This document shows positions 52,333 through 61,443 of a stretch of DNA of 64,000 nucleotides, in pieces. Position 1 is the first letter of the stretch. The number at the start of each line of letters is the position of its first letter. This DNA comes from Bombilactobacillus bombi (lineage in GTDB: Bacteria > Bacillota > Bacilli > Lactobacillales > Lactobacillaceae). The DNA lies in assembly GCF_003522965.1 (NCBI RefSeq), contig NZ_CP031513.1, forward strand, positions 1,550,001-1,614,000, read 5' to 3'. A model generated the notes under the pieces. That model was not told the DNA's origin. It searched no databases and was given only the letters and a program-made list of their open reading frames with translations. Made by a program: the position numbers and the translations under genes.

Positions 52333-52848
52333 TTATAAATTCAATTCATAGGCTAAGCGTGGTTTTTTAGGATTTTTATTTAAACAGATGCTTCCACGAT
52401 AAGTAAAGCCTGCCTCGTTGATGAGATGTTGCATCCGTAAATTATTAGGATGGGTATCAATGCGGAAGTTACAAAAACCTCGTTGATAACCTAACGTAAT
52501 AAGATGTGAGAGTAACTGATTACCTAAATGTTGCCCTTGGTGTGTTTGTGCTATTGCAAAACGATGAATGGTAGCATAGACAGTTTGACTGTGCCAAGCT
52601 GTTTGCAGTTGCGAATAGTTAGGTTCTGGCTGTTGTAATAAAACTGCTGTACCACAAATGTGCTGCTTGCTTATTAAAACATAACTTTGCTGGTGCAATA
52701 TGTCTTGTTGTAGCTGTGCCAAAGATGGTTGTCCATCTTGCCATTGATCGATATGTTCATTCTTTAAAAGGGTTTGAGCCTGTTTAATAATAGTAAAAAC
52801 TGTCTGCAAATCCTTCATTTGAGTTGCTCGCAGATAAATTAAAGTCAT
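52333..52848 (-). CDS. GNAT-family N-acetyltransferase
   Basis: 171-residue acetyl-CoA-dependent acetyltransferase. Motif A is RFAIAQTHQGQHLGNQLLSHLI (the Q/R-x-x-G-x-G/A acetyl-CoA loop), followed by DTHPNNLRMQHLINEAGFTYRG, typical of the motif-B region in RimI/ribosomal-like and small-molecule GNATs. Substrate not predictable. Lies 11 bp after the broken chloride channel gene, so it was probably its operon partner. Confidence 0.8.
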   Translation of the reverse strand: MTLIYLRATQMKDLQTVFTIIKQAQTLLKNEHIDQWQDGQPSLAQLQQDILHQQSYVLISKQHICGTAVLLQQPEPNYSQLQTAWHSQTVYATIHRFAIAQTHQGQHLGNQLLSHLITLGYQRGFCNFRIDTHPNNLRMQHLINEAGFTYRGSICLNKNPKKPRLAYELNL

Positions 52849-52859
52849 AGTTTTTGCTC

Positions 52860-54042
52860 CTAGAGATATTGTTGGAGTTGTTGATAACCTGCTTGATTAG
52901 TAGAAACCTGTAAGGTATCACCGACTTGGATAATAGTATCACCATTGGGAACTAGTTGATGCTCACCACGTTGAATATTAATTAGCAAAGTTTGTGCAGT
53001 CCATTTAATATTTTTTACTTGTTGATTAGCAATCAAACTATCATTAAAAATCGGCAAGCTAAAAAGTTGATTTGTCGCTAAATGTGGTTAAAGTTCGTTT
53101 AAGTTGCATATTTTCTAAAAGTGAAGTATAAGTAGGGGCACCTCCCAAGAAATCTACAACCACATAGGCACTTAAAGCAGTTAAAGCCAGGGGCATGAGA
53201 TGATTAAGTGAACCGACCATTTCGGTAATTAACAAAATTGCAGTAAACGGAGCCTTACTGATATAGGTAGTTGGCAGCCATTGCCAACTTACAAATAATA
53301 GGCCTAAGATAGCTCTTAAAGATAAAATAGTTAAAAAAATTCCTCCTGGTAAACCAGAGCCGTAATCAATCATTGAAACGATAAACCGGATTAAAAAAAG
53401 AGCAATAATCCCGATAATTGGCCAATGAATCGTTGCTAAGGGTAAAATTAACTTGTTGCCCCCGCCTAGTAAATCAGGATAAAAATAGCCTAAACAAAAA
53501 ATTTCCCGCTAATGGAGCATTGAAAGCTGCTGCGAGACCAGCTGCCGCACCTGCAGCAAAGATAACTTTTTGATTAGGAAGATTATCTTCAAAATATTCG
53601 CCTAATCCCTGGCCTAAAGTAGCACCTAGCTGAATGGAGGGACCTTCACGACCTAAAATTAATCCAGAACCAATTGCCAAAGTTCCGGCTACAAATTTTC
53701 GCCAAAAAATTGGCCACCAAGCAAGCTGTAATTGATTGTTGATTTGGCCTTCGACTTCTGGTATGCCAGATCCCATAATATGGGGTTGCGATTGACTCAG
53801 GTATCCGATAAAGAGACCAATACCAAGATTAGCGATTAAAATAATTAAAATTAACGTAGGATTTGTTGAAGCTTGTTGATAGAGCAATTGCCAAAAAGAT
53901 AAGATTTTTCAATCGACCAGCTAAAACAGCTAACCGCAATTTCTACTACCAGTCCGACGCATACAGATTTGAGAATAAATTGTAAGTGTATAATTTGTAA
54001 ACGACTGTGCATAATTGCCTCGATTTCTTTCCTAAGTATCAT
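52860..54042 (-). pseudogene. ClC-type chloride channel with TrkA-C domain, disrupted
   Basis: The parts of one ClC gene lie in order but in different frames. An N-terminal helix runs to ...SWSIEKSYLF (54042 down to about 53900), then FWQLLYQQAS... after loss of one T in a T-run. GSGIPEVEG and GREGPSIQLGATLGQGLGE (selectivity filter) follow, then FNAPLAG, where about 130-150 residues are missing and the frame shifts near 53500. DYGSGLPGGIFL and KAPFTAILLITEM follow with ~40 residues absent between them, then another shift near 53058 before the TrkA-C end (...TIIQVGDTLQVST). Several independent lesions mean no functional channel. Confidence 0.85.
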
Positions 54043-54110
54043 GATAGCTGACGAGATAGCAAATTTAATTTATAATTAGTTTAACTTAAACTTTGAAAGT
54101 GGGGTCATTA

Positions 54111-56081
54111 ATGGAGTTATTTTTTAGTATCTTATTATTAATTATAGCGACGGTAGGCGCTAATATTATCTACTCGTTTTACCCACGAATTCCTTTAGCC
54201 TTTTATCAAATTGGTACGGGTTTTATTTTATCATGGTTACCACAATTTAATCATTTTCAATTAGAACCGGAAGTTTTTTTTCTGATTATCTTAGCGCCAT
54301 TAATGTTTTATGAAGGTAAAAATACTTCTTACTTGAGTTTGCGTCATAATTGGAAAGCCATTATCTCGCTAGCAATTGTTTTAGCATTAGTAACAATTGT
54401 AATAGCGGGTGGCTTGACTTCTTGGTTGTGGCCAGCATTGCCTTTGGCCTTAGCTTTAAGCTTAGCAGCCATTGTGACACCTACAGATGCAGTAGCAGTA
54501 TCATCTATTACAGCTGGGGTTGAAGTGCCAGAGCCAGTGATGGAAACTTTGGAAAACGAATCTTTATTTAACGATGCTTCTGGTATCGTAGCTTTGAATT
54601 TAGCGGTAGTAGCTTTTAGTACAGGCCATTTTTCGCTATTTGGCAGCGTAGGTCGCTTTTTGGTTGTATTTGTCGGTGGCGTTATTATTGGTATTATTTT
54701 AGGCAGTTTATTAGTCTTGCTGCAATTGTTTTTTCAACGGCACTCTTTTAATGTGGCAGCAGTAATTTTACCAGTAAATATTTTAGCTCCCTTTTTAGTT
54801 TATTTAGCAGCGGAAGAATTACATTTGTCCGGTATTTTAGCGGTAGTGGCTGCAGGTATTATTCATGGTATTTATCAAAAACAATTACGACTAACATCTA
54901 CGGGTAATCAAGTTGTTTTGACTACTAGTTGGGAAATTTTATCTCGTTTATTAAATGGATTTGTCTTTGTATTATTAGGTGTCACATTACCACGTAATAT
55001 GATTGACCTGGCCGATTTTGGCAGTCAGCACTTCATCGTATTGATGGTGTTAGCAGTAGGTTTATATGTAGTAATGACTTTGTTACGTTTTTTGTGGGCT
55101 CAATTTGGATTAGTCAAAGTTCCAGCTGCCAATGATCGCGAACATCAAAAAAACAGCTGGGTCATTGCTTTTAGTGGAGTTCATGGAACAATTACTTTAG
55201 CTATGGCCTTTACGCTGCCGCTAGTAGTTAATAATCAGATATTACCATTTAGAACCGATTTGATTTTTATTGCAGAAACTATCATTGTGATTAGCTTAAT
55301 TGTTCCTACTTTAGTACTGCCTAAATTATTACCCCCACAAAAAAAGGCTTTTACAATTAAGCAATTTAATCGTGTAGTAACCCAAATGGTTGATTATGCG
55401 ATTCAAGAATTACAAGCGCATCATAATGAAGACTATCTTACTCTTAGTCGAGTGATTGACTTATTACACACTCAACGTGGCCACCGTGAGCACGCCAGTG
55501 CTAAAAAAATCTCGCATTTATTTCAACGCACCCAAAGTTTAGAAGCGGCGATTATTAATGATTACGCCCGCAATGGTGAAATTAGTTGGGAAAGTGCGCA
55601 ACGTTATGAAATTAAGCAATTATTTTATTTGCGGAAAATTTTGTTAAAGCCATGGACACGTTTCAAATTAGCTTGGACCATTTTGCGGCTCTTGTTTTTT
55701 AATCAACGTCAATTATTAATTAAAGCTTATCAATTTAAGAAACATCCCACACCTGAATCAGAAAACTATCAAACTGATGTGCGGAAGATGGAAAATTGGG
55801 GTTATCATGCAGTTATAAAGTATTTACGCCGGATGCAACGTCCTGATAATAAAGCGGAAATCCGAATTTTAAGACACTATTATGAATTGCGGCATCAGCG
55901 AATTAATAATCCGGTTGATAATGCTGCCAATGAAAGTGAATTATTAATTGCTGCTTTTCAATATGAATATTCTTTTGTCCAACAAGCAGCACAAAAGCAA
56001 GAACTTTCAGAAGACTTGGTCCAAGCAATTAATGAAAAAATTTCTACTGACCAATTTGTTTATATGACATCTGATGATTAA
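54111..56081 (+). CDS. Na+/H+ antiporter, CPA1 (NhaP) family
   Basis: 656 residues: an N-terminal antiporter domain of about 12 helices followed by a ~250-residue soluble, charged C-terminal region. The conserved ion-binding stretch is VTPTDAVAVSSI near residue 130 and ENESLFNDASGIVALNL near residue 155 (the N-D pair). The ATG at 54111 has GTGGGG upstream; an in-frame TTG at 54093 is less likely. Exchanges Na+ (or K+) for protons, serving pH and salt homeostasis. Followed 12 bp later by SpoIIM. Confidence 0.88.
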   Translation: MELFFSILLLIIATVGANIIYSFYPRIPLAFYQIGTGFILSWLPQFNHFQLEPEVFFLIILAPLMFYEGKNTSYLSLRHNWKAIISLAIVLALVTIVIAGGLTSWLWPALPLALALSLAAIVTPTDAVAVSSITAGVEVPEPVMETLENESLFNDASGIVALNLAVVAFSTGHFSLFGSVGRFLVVFVGGVIIGIILGSLLVLLQLFFQRHSFNVAAVILPVNILAPFLVYLAAEELHLSGILAVVAAGIIHGIYQKQLRLTSTGNQVVLTTSWEILSRLLNGFVFVLLGVTLPRNMIDLADFGSQHFIVLMVLAVGLYVVMTLLRFLWAQFGLVKVPAANDREHQKNSWVIAFSGVHGTITLAMAFTLPLVVNNQILPFRTDLIFIAETIIVISLIVPTLVLPKLLPPQKKAFTIKQFNRVVTQMVDYAIQELQAHHNEDYLTLSRVIDLLHTQRGHREHASAKKISHLFQRTQSLEAAIINDYARNGEISWESAQRYEIKQLFYLRKILLKPWTRFKLAWTILRLLFFNQRQLLIKAYQFKKHPTPESENYQTDVRKMENWGYHAVIKYLRRMQRPDNKAEIRILRHYYELRHQRINNPVDNAANESELLIAAFQYEYSFVQQAAQKQELSEDLVQAINEKISTDQFVYMTSDD

Positions 56082-56093
56082 TAAGGAAGAAAA

Positions 56094-56687
56094 ATGCTGA
56101 AATACAATCAAGATTTCTTAAAACGCTATTTAAAATGGGGCTGGCTAGCTTTTATAAGTATTACTGTTATTTTTGCTGGAATTACTGGCTATCTCGCACA
56201 TGTTTATCCCACAGCGATTCATAACATGATTAAATTGCTGCGATCAATTCTGCCTACTAGTGGCAACAACACCCAAATGTTTTGGGGGATTTTGTTGAAT
56301 AATGAAAAAGCGACCCTAATCATTTTATTGTTGGCACTGATTCCTATACCTGGTTTTTATTGGTTGACCTTTATTATGACTTCTTTATCTGTAGGATTTG
56401 TGTTAGGTGTTAGAGGGGCGCAGAGTGGCTGGCTGTTGGCAGTTAAAGCTTTTGTTTTAGGAATATTACCACATGGAATTTTTGAAATGTCTGCATTATT
56501 GTTAGTGGTAGCTTTGGCAGCACAATTAAATCGTGGTTGGCGAAATTTTTTATTTAGTCGGCAGTTGCAGCAGCCTATATCAGTCAAAGCTCTCTTATTA
56601 CAATATTTATTAATAGTAGTGCCATTAATTGCTTTGGCGGCGTTAATAGAAGGCTTTATTACGCCTATTTTATTGCAATGGGCATAA
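56094..56687 (+). CDS. Stage II sporulation protein M family (SpoIIM/DUF95) membrane protein
   Basis: 197 residues with about five helices. FWGILLNNEKATLIILLLALIP, then FVLGILPHGIFEMSALLLVVALA, match the SpoIIM family's conserved 'N-N' loop and 'LPHGIFELPA' motif. In Bacillus SpoIIM works with SpoIID/P in engulfment, but short stand-alone homologues are common in non-sporulating Firmicutes with unknown role. Twelve bp behind the antiporter, so co-transcribed. Confidence 0.85.
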   Translation: MLKYNQDFLKRYLKWGWLAFISITVIFAGITGYLAHVYPTAIHNMIKLLRSILPTSGNNTQMFWGILLNNEKATLIILLLALIPIPGFYWLTFIMTSLSVGFVLGVRGAQSGWLLAVKAFVLGILPHGIFEMSALLLVVALAAQLNRGWRNFLFSRQLQQPISVKALLLQYLLIVVPLIALAALIEGFITPILLQWA

Positions 56688-56695
56688 ATCTGGAT

Positions 56696-56726
56696 AAAAA
56701 CAGGGTCTTGTTGCCCTGTTTTTTTG
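56696..56726 (+). terminator. Terminator after the antiporter-SpoIIM operon
   Basis: AAAACAGGG and CCCTGTTTT with an 8-nt loop and T-run. Confidence 0.87.
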
Positions 56727-56846
56727 TATAGAAAAATTTTGAAATAATTAAATATTGAAAAACTCTAACCAAAAAAAATTTAAAAAAAATGTATAATTAC
56801 TAGTTAGATGATTGCGTTAAGTGCCAGTTTAGGTTAGGATTGACTG

Positions 56847-56868
56847 TGAAACATTATACTGTTTCACG
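56847..56868. other. Inverted parS-half-like repeat before rsmG
   Basis: GTGAAACA and TGTTTCAC, the two halves of the ParB site TGTTTCACGTGAAACA, occur here in swapped order around TTATAC, a few bases before the rsmG ribosome site AAGGAG. The right part reads TGTTTCACGT, i.e. ten bases of a parS. It could be a decayed or alternative ParB contact or an RNA hairpin. Coordinates approximate to a few bases. Confidence 0.45.
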
Positions 56869-56880
56869 TAAGGAGTTAAG

Positions 56881-57597
56881 ATGAATCCACAAGAATTACA
56901 ATTAAGTTTAGCGCACCAAAACATTAATTTATCTGATCAACAAATGGCTCAATTACAGCAATATTTCCAATTATTGGTTGAAACTAATAAAGTGATGAAT
57001 TTAACCAATATTACTGAAGAATCCGCTGTTTATGTCAAACACTTTTATGATTCTTTGACACCAATGTTTTATGATCAGCAATTGACACAAGCAGTTTCAG
57101 TGGCTGATATCGGAACTGGAGCGGGTTTTCCAGGCATAGTTTTAAAAATTGCTAATCCCAAATTGCATTTAACTTTAGTTGATTCTTTGAATAAGCGTTT
57201 GAATTTTTTGCAACAGGTAGTGGATCAATTACAATTATCTAAAGTACAACTCGTTCATGCGCGGGCCGAAGAGTTTGGACAACAAGCACAATATCGTCAA
57301 CAATATGATTATGTGGTGGCTCGAGCAGTTGCCAATTTGCCAGTTTTATTGGAGCTTTGCTTGCCAGTAGTAAAGCAAGGCGGTTATTTTATTGCTCTAA
57401 AGGGTGCTCAAGCCGAAACAGAAATGGCCGCAGCAAAGTCTGCATTATTTAAATTGGGGGGGCAGATTGAGCGCGTTGAAAAGTTGGAATTACCACAGGC
57501 GGCGGGGGAACGTCAGTTAATTTGGATTCAAAAGATTAAGTCAACACCTGCTAAATTCCCACGGAAGCCGGGTATACCAGCTCGTAATCCCCTTTAG
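56881..57597 (+). CDS. rsmG: 16S rRNA (guanine527-N7)-methyltransferase
   Basis: Methylates G527 in 16S rRNA using S-adenosylmethionine. 238 residues. The N-terminal helical region (NKVMNLTNITEESAVYVKHF) precedes the SAM-binding ADIGTGAGFPGIVLKI and later VARAVANLPVLLELCLP. ATG behind AAGGAG. First gene of the rsmG-noc-parA-parB segregation block, an arrangement usual near the replication origin. Confidence 0.95.
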   Translation: MNPQELQLSLAHQNINLSDQQMAQLQQYFQLLVETNKVMNLTNITEESAVYVKHFYDSLTPMFYDQQLTQAVSVADIGTGAGFPGIVLKIANPKLHLTLVDSLNKRLNFLQQVVDQLQLSKVQLVHARAEEFGQQAQYRQQYDYVVARAVANLPVLLELCLPVVKQGGYFIALKGAQAETEMAAAKSALFKLGGQIERVEKLELPQAAGERQLIWIQKIKSTPAKFPRKPGIPARNPL

Positions 57598-57608
57598 GAG
57601 GAAAAGTT

Positions 57609-58442
57609 ATGTCAATTTTTGATAGATTTGTGGATAGTAAACCAGTAGCTGAGGATGATGAAATTCAAGTTCAAGAATTGCCAGTTGAACAAATTATACC
57701 TAATACTTATCAGCCACGACATGATTTTAATGAAGTGCAAATTAATGAATTAGCTCAATCAATTCAAGCTAATGGCTTGTTGCAGCCGATTATTGTACGG
57801 CAAAACGATGAACAAAAGTATGAAATCATCGCGGGAGAACGGCGTTTTCGAGCTATCCAACGCTTGAATTGGACTAGTATTCCAGCAATTATTCGAGAAT
57901 ACACTAACCAAGAAAGTGCTGCTTTGGCTCTCATTGAAAACTTACAAAGGGAAGATTTAAATCCGATTGAAGAAGCACAAGCATATGCCAAATTAGAACA
58001 AATGGAACAATTACAGCAAAAAGATCTTGCTCGTAAATTAGGTAAAAGTCAGTCTTATGTTGCTAACAAATTGCGGTTATTAAAATTAGCTCCACAAGTT
58101 CAACAAGCAATTTCTAATGGTCAAATTTCACAACGGCATGGTCGGGCTTTGCTTAATTTGAATTTAGAACAACAACAAGCCTTATTACCACAAATAATTA
58201 ATAAGAAGCTCACAGTCAAAGCTACTGAGGATTTAGTTGAAAAAACACTCCATCCACAAGTCAAAAAGCAAACAAAAGTAAGAGCTTTAACCTCAAACAA
58301 TTCCAAATTGAGTATTAATACTCTTCATGATTCCATTAAACTAGCTCAAAAAAATGGTGCTCAATTTACTTATCAAGAAGTGGACACAGATCAAGAATAT
58401 AAAATGATTATTACAGTTAAAAAGGAGGATCAACATGGCTAG
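57609..58442 (+). CDS. noc: Nucleoid occlusion protein Noc (ParB family)
   Basis: 277-residue ParB-like CTPase that binds NBS sites and keeps the division septum off the nucleoid. The ParB N-terminal domain shows NTYQPRHDFNEVQINELAQSI and the CTP-binding AGERRFRAIQRL; ENLQREDLNPIEEAQAY, then the helix-turn-helix LARKLGKSQSYVANKLRLLKL and a C-terminal dimer region. The N-terminus (MSIFDRFVDSKP) resembles the amphipathic Noc membrane helix. Overlaps parA by 8 bp. Confidence 0.9.
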   Translation: MSIFDRFVDSKPVAEDDEIQVQELPVEQIIPNTYQPRHDFNEVQINELAQSIQANGLLQPIIVRQNDEQKYEIIAGERRFRAIQRLNWTSIPAIIREYTNQESAALALIENLQREDLNPIEEAQAYAKLEQMEQLQQKDLARKLGKSQSYVANKLRLLKLAPQVQQAISNGQISQRHGRALLNLNLEQQQALLPQIINKKLTVKATEDLVEKTLHPQVKKQTKVRALTSNNSKLSINTLHDSIKLAQKNGAQFTYQEVDTDQEYKMIITVKKEDQHG

Positions 58443-59199
58443 AGTCATTTCCTTAGCCAATCAAAAGGGCGGAGTCGGTAAAACGACCACTACAATCAAT
58501 TTAGGTGCTTGCTTATCAGAACTAGGCAAACAAGTATTGGTAATTGATATTGATCCTCAAGGTAACGCTACTAGTGGTTTGGGAATTAAAAAAGTTGATG
58601 TTACTCAAGATATTTATGATGTAATTATTAATGAGTTGCCGTTGCAAAAAACAATCATGAAAACTGAACGTTCTGGTCTGGATATTGTGCCCGCTACGAT
58701 TCAATTAGCCGGGGCAGAAATGGAATTGACATCCATGATGGCCCGTGAAACTCGTTTGAAAGAGGCTATCATGACTATTCAGGATAATTACGATTATATT
58801 TTAATTGATTGTCCACCTTCTTTAGGCCAATTATCAATTAATGCTTTTACTGCCAGCAATTCTATTATTATTCCTGTTCAAAGTGAATACTATGCCTTGG
58901 AGGGATTAAGTCAATTATTAAATACTATTCGTTTGGTACAAAAACATTTTAATCCTAATTTAGCTATTGAAGGTGTTTTGTTAACCATGTTTGATGCTCG
59001 AACTAATTTAGGAACACAAGTAGTTAATGAAGTTCAAAGTTACTTTGGCGATCGAGTTTACAAGACCATTATTCCCCGCAATACTCGCTTAGCTGAAGCT
59101 CCTAGTTATGGCTTACCCATCATTGATTTTGATCGTAAATCGCGGGGAGCAGAAACCTACTTACAACTAGCTGAGGAGGTAGTGAAAAACGATGACTGA
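58435..59199 (+). CDS. parA: Chromosome partitioning ATPase ParA (Soj)
   Basis: 254-residue Walker-type ATPase. The deviant Walker A ANQKGGVGKTTTTINLG is at residue 8, with DIDPQGNATSGLG and DCPPSLGQLSINAF (Walker B). Works with ParB-parS in origin segregation and DnaA control. Overlaps both noc and parB by 8 bp, so the three are translationally coupled. Confidence 0.96.
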   Translation: MARVISLANQKGGVGKTTTTINLGACLSELGKQVLVIDIDPQGNATSGLGIKKVDVTQDIYDVIINELPLQKTIMKTERSGLDIVPATIQLAGAEMELTSMMARETRLKEAIMTIQDNYDYILIDCPPSLGQLSINAFTASNSIIIPVQSEYYALEGLSQLLNTIRLVQKHFNPNLAIEGVLLTMFDARTNLGTQVVNEVQSYFGDRVYKTIIPRNTRLAEAPSYGLPIIDFDRKSRGAETYLQLAEEVVKNDD

Positions 59200-60055
59200 A
59201 AAAAAGCGTGGCGGCTTAGGCCGCGGAATTGATGCTATCTTTTCTGATTTTGAAGCAGATGAAATCAATTCCGAAAATATAGTAGAAATTAATTTAAATG
59301 AAATTCGTCCGAATCCTTATCAGCCTCGTAAAGAATTTGATGAAGCATCTTTAGATGAGTTAGCACAGTCGATTAGAGAAAACGGCGTTTTTCAACCAAT
59401 TGTTGTACGAAAAAGTGTCAACGGCTACCAAATTGTAGTTGGTGAACGGCGTTTTCGTGCCAGCAAAATTGCCCAACGAAAAACTATTCCTGCCATTGTC
59501 CGTGACTTAGATGAAAGTCAAATGATGGAAATTGGCGTCTTAGAAAATTTGCAGCGCGAAGATTTGAATCCCATCGAAGAAGCGCAAGCGTATCAGACTT
59601 TAATTGAAAAATTACATTTGACCCAAGAACAGATATCTGAAAAGTTAGGTAAAAGTCGACCTTATATTGCTAATTATTTACGATTATTAACTTTGCCTCC
59701 GAAAACTAAACAATTGTTAACAGATTCCAAATTAACAATGGCGCAAGCTCGGACTTTATTAACATTTAAAGATCCTAATAAAATCGATCAAGTAGCGCAA
59801 ATGGTAGTTGATCAAGGCTTAACGGTGCGACAACTGGAAAAAATGGTGGCACAGCCACAACCGAAAACATCCAAAAAAAATACTAATAAAAAATCCCCTT
59901 TTATCAAAGAAACAGAAGAACAACTAATTAATAAATTTGGTACCAGTGTTCGCGTTGTTGATACTAAGGGAGGCAAGGGAAAAATCCAAATTGATTTTTC
60001 TTCAACTAAAGATTTGAATCGTATCTTAGAATTGTTAAATATTTCGTTAAATTAA
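59192..60055 (+). CDS. parB: Chromosome partitioning protein ParB (Spo0J)
   Basis: 287 residues. Starts KRGGLGRGIDAIFSDF (the ParA-stimulating N-terminus), then RPNPYQPRKEFDEASLDELA, CTP-site VVGERRFRASKIA, ENLQREDLNPIEEAQAY, the helix-turn-helix EQISEKLGKSRPYIANYLRL, and a C-terminal dimerisation segment. It is related to Noc 1.6 kb upstream, the usual duplication in Firmicutes. No perfect parS was spotted in the window by eye. Confidence 0.95.
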   Translation: MTEKKRGGLGRGIDAIFSDFEADEINSENIVEINLNEIRPNPYQPRKEFDEASLDELAQSIRENGVFQPIVVRKSVNGYQIVVGERRFRASKIAQRKTIPAIVRDLDESQMMEIGVLENLQREDLNPIEEAQAYQTLIEKLHLTQEQISEKLGKSRPYIANYLRLLTLPPKTKQLLTDSKLTMAQARTLLTFKDPNKIDQVAQMVVDQGLTVRQLEKMVAQPQPKTSKKNTNKKSPFIKETEEQLINKFGTSVRVVDTKGGKGKIQIDFSSTKDLNRILELLNISLN

Positions 60056-60068
60056 TGGAGGGCTGCGG

Positions 60069-60320
60069 ATGTATAATCTTGGAGATATTGTCATGATGAA
60101 AAAACCGCATGCTTGCGGTCAAAATCGCTGGGAAATTACGCGCCTCGGTGCAGATATTAAGTTGCGCTGTTTAGGCTGTGGTCATGCAGTAATGTTGAAA
60201 CGGGCCTATTTTAATAAGCGTTTCAAAAAAATTATTACCCAAGCTCATGAAGTAAAACAAGATCAAGAGGAATTCTATCTTGATCCGCAAAAATTACAGT
60301 TACCCAATCTATTAAATTAA
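60069..60320 (+). CDS. DUF951 family small zinc-ribbon-like protein
   Basis: 83 residues: GDIVMMKKPHACGQNRWEIT followed by LGADIKLRCLGCGHAVMLKR. The cysteines (ACG...CLGCGH) form a compact metal-binding motif. This short protein is conserved between parB and ychF across Firmicutes; its function is not established. About 20 residues longer at the C-terminus than the usual ~65. ATG preceded by GGAGGGC. Co-transcribed with its neighbours. Confidence 0.88.
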   Translation: MYNLGDIVMMKKPHACGQNRWEITRLGADIKLRCLGCGHAVMLKRAYFNKRFKKIITQAHEVKQDQEEFYLDPQKLQLPNLLN

Positions 60321-60331
60321 GGAGTTTGATT

Positions 60332-61432
60332 ATGTCATTAACAGCAGGAATTGTTGGTTTACCTAATGTTGGTAAATCAACCTTATTTAACGCCATTACA
60401 AAGGCTGGTGCCGAAATGGCAAACTATCCATTTGCAACTATTGACCCTAATGTTGGGATGGTTGAGGTTCCTGATCCTCGACTGAAACGTATTGATGAGT
60501 TGATCCCCGCCAAAAAGATTGTGCATACCACTTTTGAATTTACTGATATTGCCGGCATTGTTAAGGGTGCTAGCAAAGGCGAAGGTTTAGGAAATAAGTT
60601 TTTAGAAAATATCCGTCAAGTTGATGCTATTGTCCATGTTGTTCGTGCTTTTGCGGATGATAATATTACTCATGTCAACGGCAAAATTGATCCAGTTGAT
60701 GATATTGAAACGATTAATTTGGAATTAAGCATTGCCGATTTAGATAGCATCAACAAACGTTATGCGCGCGTGGAAAAAGTAGCACGGACTAAAGACAAAG
60801 AAGCACAAGCAGAACTAGCGGTCTTACAAAAGATTAAGCCTGTATTAGAAGCAGGAGGTGCAGTGCGAGAAATTGACTTTAATGAAGAAGAACAAAAAAT
60901 TGTTCATAATCTCTTCTTGTTGACTTCTAAACCAGTTTTGTATGTAGCTAACATTGCAGAAGATGACATGGCGCATCCAGAACAGTCAGAGTATTACCAG
61001 CAGGTGAAAGCATATGCTGAACAAGCTGGCGCTGAAGTGATTGGCATCTCTGCTAAGACTGAAGAGGAAATTGCTGAACTAGATGACCAAGATCGTCAAG
61101 ATTTCTTAGAAGCTGAAGGTGTTGAAGAATCAGGTTTAGATCGGTTAATTAGAGCTAGTTATCATCTTTTAGGCTTGGCAACATTTTTCACAGCTGGTGG
61201 TCCAGAAACCCGAGCTTGGACTTTCCATCAAGGAATGAAGGCTCCACAAGTCGCAGGAGTTATTCATTCAGATTTTGAACGGGGTTTTATTCGTGCGGAA
61301 ACTATCTCATTTGCTGATCTTGACCAATATGGGAGCGTGCAAGCTGTTCGTGAAGCTGGCAAATTACGCTTAGAAGGCAAAGAATATGAAGTGCAAGACG
61401 GCGATATTATCGAATTTAGATTCAATGTTTAA
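60332..61432 (+). CDS. ychF: Redox/ribosome-linked ATPase YchF (OLA1 family)
   Basis: 366-residue Obg-superfamily P-loop protein that prefers ATP. GIVGLPNVGKSTLFNAITKA (G1), NYPFATIDPNVGMVEVPD, DIAGIVKGASKGEGLGNKFL (G3), a coiled insertion, and a C-terminal TGS domain (AWTFHQGMKAPQVAGVIHSDF). ATG at 60332 follows AAGGAG; the in-frame TTG at 60326 is too close to that site. Binds ribosomes and modulates stress responses in other bacteria. Confidence 0.95.
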   Translation: MSLTAGIVGLPNVGKSTLFNAITKAGAEMANYPFATIDPNVGMVEVPDPRLKRIDELIPAKKIVHTTFEFTDIAGIVKGASKGEGLGNKFLENIRQVDAIVHVVRAFADDNITHVNGKIDPVDDIETINLELSIADLDSINKRYARVEKVARTKDKEAQAELAVLQKIKPVLEAGGAVREIDFNEEEQKIVHNLFLLTSKPVLYVANIAEDDMAHPEQSEYYQQVKAYAEQAGAEVIGISAKTEEEIAELDDQDRQDFLEAEGVEESGLDRLIRASYHLLGLATFFTAGGPETRAWTFHQGMKAPQVAGVIHSDFERGFIRAETISFADLDQYGSVQAVREAGKLRLEGKEYEVQDGDIIEFRFNV

Positions 61433-61443
61433 GGGAGGATAAG

